Shown here: piece after piece, positions 58,785 through 64,000 of the stretch
How positions within the stretch are numbered: position 1 is the first letter of the stretch
Layout of the letters: each line of letters opens with the position of its first letter
DNA from: Lamellibrachia satsuma
Lineage: Eukaryota; Annelida; Polychaeta; Sabellida; Siboglinidae
Direction: 5' to 3'
Assembly: GCA_033239005.1 (NCBI GenBank)
Contig: BSQZ01000061.1
Location: forward strand, 2,687,501 to 2,751,500
DNA length: 64,000 nt
Made by a program: the position numbers and the translations under genes
The notes under the pieces: model-generated
Told to the model about the DNA's origin: nothing
The model's database searches: none
The model's input: the letters and a program-made list of their open reading frames with translations, nothing else

Positions 58785-59020
58785 ACAGTTCAAGACGGCT
58801 GGAGACGACGAGAAGACGCCGACGATCCGAGAATTGACAAGAGGACGCCGACGAGCCGAAACATGACGAGAGGACGCCGAGACGCCGAGAAATGACGAGA
58901 GGACACCGACAAGCCGAAAAAATGACGAGATGACACCGACAAGCTAAGGAATGACGAGAGACGCTAACAAGCCGAGAAATGACGAGATGACACCGACAAA
59001 CCGATAACTTACGAGAGGTA
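58785..59020. repeat. Degenerate ATGACGAGAGGACRCCGACAAGCCGA minisatellite
   Basis: About eight imperfect units of 26-30 bp. Basic/acidic frames through it are repeat translations. Confidence 0.85.
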
Positions 59021-59220
59021 TTGTACAGCAAGCAATAAAGGTTGCTGTTGACATGTGGTTTATAGGGAATGAACGAGAATAATATACGTACATTTACCAA
59101 ATCGCATTATTTAAATGCGAACTCGGGAAGGTTACAAACTATTTTTAAAAAAGAGTCTCTCCTGAAGAGATTCCATCTGCAAGTAGTTAACGTAATCAGC
59201 GTACAGAAAAAATCGAATCG

Positions 59221-59350
59221 TTACGCTGAATTTCGCTCGCCAGACAAAACAGCGGTGCCGGCCGGCGTCGCCGAGCGACGTGGCCCGCGGCGGAATGAAT
59301 CGGTCCCCGCGGTGTTGTTTCTGCGGCCGACTGACTCCCTGAGCGGCGGC
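59221..59350. promoter_or_regulatory. CpG-dense patch
   Basis: Very high CpG over about 130 bp (GCCGGCCGGCGTCGCCGAGC, CCCGCGGCGG). It resembles a short CpG island, but no exon or TATA box is tied to it. Compositional evidence only. Confidence 0.25.
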
Positions 59351-59494
59351 TTGTCATAAATACACGAAGCAAAACAAAGCTGATACACTCGAGATTGCGC
59401 TGGTAGATTGATAGTTCCGGCGAGGTGCCGAGAAAATTGAGTTATTTTAGTACATTTATCAACCGTGATGGTCGTGAATCCAGAACCGTGCGGA

Positions 59495-59553
59495 TCACCC
59501 TGGACGATCACCCTGGACGGATCACCCTGGACGGTCACCCTGGACGGATCAGA
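59495..59553. repeat. ATCACCCTGGACGG repeat
   Basis: Four to five units of 12-16 bp with CACCCTGGACG as the constant core. Confidence 0.9.
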
Positions 59554-59694
59554 TGGATCAGTGCCATTAACCAGCTTGATACGACGAGTGCTCGCCAGGG
59601 GCTCTGGTATCAGGGGTTCACGGAGGTGATAAAGTAGCACTGGTGAACCTCCCGACCCCCCCCCACCCCGCCGAAGGATCCGCAGTAGGCCGGT

Positions 59695-60180
59695 GTGGTG
59701 ATTGTGGTGTGAGTGGTGTTTGTGACGTGTGTGGTGAGTGTGGTACGAGTGGTGTTTATGACGTGTGTGCTGACTGTGATGCCAATGGTATTTGGGGCAT
59801 GTGTGGTGATTGTGGTACGTGAGTGAGTGGTGTGTATGTGGTGATTGTGGTGCGAGCGGTGTTTGTGGCATGTGGTGTGGTGATTGTGATGCGTGCGATG
59901 TTTGTGCTGTGTGTTTGTTGATTTTGACGTGAGCGGTGTTTGTGTTGTGTGTTGATTATGGTGTGAGCGGTGTTTGTTTTGTGTGTGGTGATTGTGGTGC
60001 GAGTGGTGTTTGTATTGTTTGTTGACTGTGGTGTGAGCGGTGTTTGCGTTGTGTGTGATGCTTGTGATGCGAGCGGTGTTTGTGCTGTGTGTTTGTTTAC
60101 TGTGGTGTGAGCGGTATTTGTGTTGTGTGTTGACTGTGGTGTGAGTGGTGTTTGTGTTATGTGTGGTGATTGTGCTGGGC
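59695..60180. repeat. Minisatellite of about 42 bp, GT-rich
   Basis: About 11 units built from GATTGTGGTGTGAGCGGTGT and TTGTGTTGTGTG. Unit lengths vary because of internal GTGT slippage. His/Thr-rich minus-strand frames are repeat translations. Confidence 0.9.
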
Positions 60181-60925
60181 ATCATTTAGGCCGTCAACGT
60201 TTTCCCTTTCACAGTGAGACTTGTTAGACAACTTCCACGTTTAATTCCACACGTCTCGTTCCGTTTGAGGTCAGATCCGGTGATCGTTTTTGTTTGCATT
60301 TAGATTAACGCTCAGCGCTACAGGTTAAAGAGGCTGGTTAGTTAGAGCGGTCGCTGGTCGTTAGTGCAGCGCAACTCTTGACAGGTCCTCAAACGAGGTG
60401 TCCGTGTGGGTTGTTACGATACTCGGTCAATTACTACCGTGTTTCACACTTGAAGCATTGTTTTCATTGATCGTACACGACCAGCGTGTCGCGACTCCCT
60501 GGATCGGCTGTCGTGTGTGGTACGTAGGCCACATTACTGAAACAACACTGGGTTTGTAGCATTCTAGTCTACCGAACTGTCCATATATATATACTATATA
60601 ACTACTAACTACACATGTACACTGTCTCCACCCCCCCCCCATACACACAAAAACATCAGCTCTTCTTACATGTCACTTGAGTGCAACACTCAGGACAGCA
60701 ACAGCTGTAGGTACACGTGACTTCTTATGTACATTCTTTCGTGCAAGAGGAACTTTAATACGTCAGATGAAGTTTCTGAAATGCTAAGTTAAGAGGATGG
60801 ACAGGATCAGTGAAACTGTGAAATGTCTTCTTGGCCAGGGCAGAGTCAGACATAGTCATATAGTATTCAATACATGCGGTAAAAGAGCGCTGCTATGTCG
60901 CCTGCCGGTGAAAGCGAACTAAGTT
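60181..60925. other. No gene seen
   Basis: Intergenic sequence. A C-run lies at 60632-60641. Confidence 0.4.
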
Positions 60926-61000
60926 ACCCAACATCGTTACCCAACATCGTTACCCAACATCGTTACCCAACATCGTTACCCAACATCGTTACCCAACATA
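60926..61000. repeat. 13-bp GTTACCCAACATC repeat, about 6 copies
   Basis: Perfect 13-bp units, with the last changed to ACATA. Confidence 0.95.
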
Positions 61001-61025
61001 GTTAATGGTTCCACATAATACATTT

Positions 61026-61243
<218 letters not shown>

Positions 61244-62698
61244 TTTGGCCTCCCCATTTGCGAGATCCTGAGGGAGCCACAGTGGATGACAAGGTTACAC
61301 AACAGTTGTACAAGGACCATGTGGTATCCATCGAGTGTTAGAAGACAGATCTAGTGGTCGTCGAAGGCAGGGCACGTAACCTGACGTCCTGCCTCCTTGC
61401 ACGTCCCCTGTCAGCCCACCTGGGCTCGGTGATGAGTGACGACGCGAAAACAACGTCCAGAACCGTACTGACGACTTCCAGGGAAACAGCTGGCCCTGTG
61501 TCGGCTGGAGCTGACGGCTTCCGGCGGCGGGTTTGGCTGGTGTCCATAGAACCCGGGATTCTAGCAGCGATACATCACGCCAATATCAACGCGTGTCCAG
61601 ATTATGCAGCGGAGGTCTATTTAGGTGATTTCCTGTTAAATGAATTATTTTATTAATTTCTCCACGTTGCAGACGTTCTTGAGGGTGGGTATGGGGAGGG
61701 GGGTGTGAGGATAAAGTAAATTGGCAACGTCAACTTAATATTCAGAAGGAATATCTCAACGAACCATTTCAAGTATCCCCTATCTGCAGAAATGAAAATA
61801 ATACTTTCTTACGGGAATCACATTTCGATTTCCTGTTGTGAACAATGGATACCGCATAACGAAATCACGGATAACAGAATCATCCGTTTAATAGAATCAA
61901 ATATATTGGCTGGGAGGGAATCATTCCCTATATCCGCTGTATCAAAATGCACCGCTTACATTAATAGGTCGTTCAACAGCATTAAACCGCTCTGGTCCGA
62001 AGTGATTCTATTTAAACAATCGTTATGTGAGACCATTGTTTCGGATAAAACTCGGGCTGTCCAACATTATGGTTTGGTTTGTTAATTACTAATGACAAAT
62101 GAGACGCAGGTCAAGGCTAAGAAAGGCATATATCCCACTCGCCCATTGACTGCGGGCGTTCCTGCGCTCAGATTGTGGTTCCCGAGTAAACACGCCCGGA
62201 CAAAAAACATGTACCTGTCGACACGGAGAGTAATTACTCAGCGCTACGACCGGCCACGTAGTAACAGTTGTAGTATTGGTTGGAAGGCGGCGCGTTGTTT
62301 ACGAGTGCGCTATAATGGGCAGCTTGCCAAAAGACGTTTTTTTAACCTCCGGGTATTGGCGGTGACCTCTTCGCGAGTGCGGACCCAGTTTATGCCTTGA
62401 CCTACCCGGGGGTAAGTGTACCACGGATCAAACACTCGGGGGAGCAAGTAGCTGGACATTGATTATGTATCGCCGAGGTTTGTGTAATGCTGGGGGGGGG
62501 GGTGGGGGTGTATAAATACATTCAGATAAAGATCTACCACTGGCGCAACAGTACCACTTTATATCACAGATGAATGCGCCCGTTTATTGGTCCAACTACT
62601 CTTCCAGTGATTGGACCACTATACCCTCACGCCATGGCTACATCTACAGTTTGAACAACTTATTTCATTCTGCACTAGCTAACTTTTTAGCAACCTAG
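61244..62698. other. Intergenic, no gene supported
   Basis: Plus-strand frames at 61354-61656, 61792-62085 and 62092-62400 are open for about 100 codons each but show no motif and no good exon boundaries. A G-run lies at 62491-62507. Confidence 0.4.
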
Positions 62699-63196
<498 letters not shown>

Positions 63197-63436
63197 ATAT
63201 ATATCCAATAAAAGTATAGAGTTAAAAATGTCTTGCGCTTCTCACGACTTCAAATCGTCCGTCAAAGCTGACAGGCCGACAGGCTGACAGGCTGACACTA
63301 ACATATGCATCCGCAGCGTGTTATAAACGCCTTATGCAAACTTTTTGTTAGACCACATTGACAAGTATTTTATATTCTGCGGCTGGTGATGAATTAGACA
63401 AAATGCGAAGCCATTGTTAATTACAAAGACAGTGGA

Positions 63437-63752
63437 GTAAAATGTTGTGTTATGAGTGATCACACAACATATTGATGGCGTGTGAATGTCGTGTCGAATG
63501 ACTGCCGCTGATGTAAAATGTTGTGTTATGAGTGATCACACAACATATTGATGGCGTGTGAATGTCGTGTCGAATGACTGCCGCTGATGTAAAATGTTGT
63601 GTTATGAGTGATCACACAACATATTGATGGCGTGTGAATGTCGTGTCGAATGACTGCCGCTGATGTAAAATGTTGTGTTATGAGTGATCACACAACATAT
63701 TGATGGCGTGTGAATGTCGTGTCGAATGACTGCCGCTGATGTAAAATGTGTG
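63437..63752. repeat. 76-bp tandem repeat, 4 perfect copies
   Basis: Units start at 63437, 63513, 63589 and 63665, each 76 bp, with a partial fifth from 63741. Each unit contains ATGTTGTGT...ACACAACAT, a 9-bp inverted repeat around an 11-nt loop holding TGAGTGATC. Confidence 0.97.
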
Positions 63753-64000
63753 TCAGCCTCCGCCACTAGTCCCCTGTCGCCCCATCCTCCCCGGCGCCTC
63801 TCCTGCCCCCAACCCCCCTGCCCCAATTTACGTTTTCTTTCTTTATTATCGGCATAGGCCTACGTGTGTTAACAGAGGTTAAAAAAACACTATTCGGTTA
63901 GAATACGACGATACCGCCTGACACGAAGTATGTAGTTACCGACCAGAGCCACGGGCATCGTTAAAATTTGGACGAAGTCCAGAAACTTGTTTATCTTAAT
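63753..64000. other. No gene seen
   Basis: A C-rich stretch at 63772-63825, otherwise unassigned. Confidence 0.5.

Noticed and set aside
63437..63752. CRISPR-like direct repeats with hairpins
   Set aside because: The whole 76-bp unit is repeated identically, leaving no unique spacers.

Overview
This is eukaryotic, almost certainly invertebrate animal, genomic DNA. It has no operons or dense coding. There is one intron-containing gene, a CR1-like retrotransposon, a tRNA-derived SINE family, small terminal-repeat elements and an exceptional load of mini- and microsatellites. CpG is frequent over most of the window but depleted in one long interval (about 12-24 kb) that contains the spliced gene. 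That mosaic pattern is typical of invertebrate gene-body methylation. A mollusc or other lophotrochozoan is my best guess, but this is inference from repeat style and CpG pattern, not from a marker gene.

Layout. 1-10.6 kb: intergenic, with a 25-bp minisatellite, a 20-bp satellite organised into 120-bp higher-order units, a GC-box/CpG-rich patch next to a TATCGATA cluster (7.06-7.5 kb), an (AT)n array framed by 38-bp direct repeats, and a probable retroelement C-terminal remnant (9.0-9.5 kb). 10.6-24 kb: the transcription unit. Three plus-strand exons (14117-14183, 15934-16469, 18935 onward) have strong splice sites and compatible phases. They encode the last 206 residues of a Ser/Pro-rich, basic, probably nuclear protein that I do not recognise. 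It carries a DSGTES phosphodegron-like motif and a Cys cluster. The 5' coding exon(s) are not identified. Canonical poly(A) signals first appear at 22.58-22.65 kb. An intron holds a perfect 65-bp palindrome.

24-31 kb: GA-rich and (AT)n arrays, a 33-bp minisatellite, and two copies (one truncated and inverted) of a TTAA-bounded dispersed repeat. 30.8-34.6 kb: a CpG-poor, AATTA-framed block with a minus-strand CR1-like retrotransposon fragment broken by one stop and one frameshift. 34.6-41.4 kb: a 1.3-kb purine-only-like tract with an internal 427-bp-offset duplication, a 34-bp minisatellite, a diverged TTAA repeat, an NRF1+ETS+YY1 promoter-like cluster (40.86-40.90 kb) and a SINE. 43.9-46.9 kb: an element with amplified terminal repeats, a perfect 136-unit GGTC array and (AT)n arrays. 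47-64 kb: intergenic with many minisatellites, a full TTAA repeat (51.0 kb), a second SINE (52.7 kb), a terminal-inverted-repeat element (57.7-58.5 kb) and a 76-bp tandem repeat near the end.

The most interesting points are the dispersed elements, none of which I can name. They are the TTAA-bounded repeat (A), the TIR element (B), and the SINE whose central hairpin keeps pairing through two compensatory changes. The perfect intronic palindrome and the unrecognised degron-bearing gene also deserve attention. Many long ORFs in this window are only translations of simple repeats.
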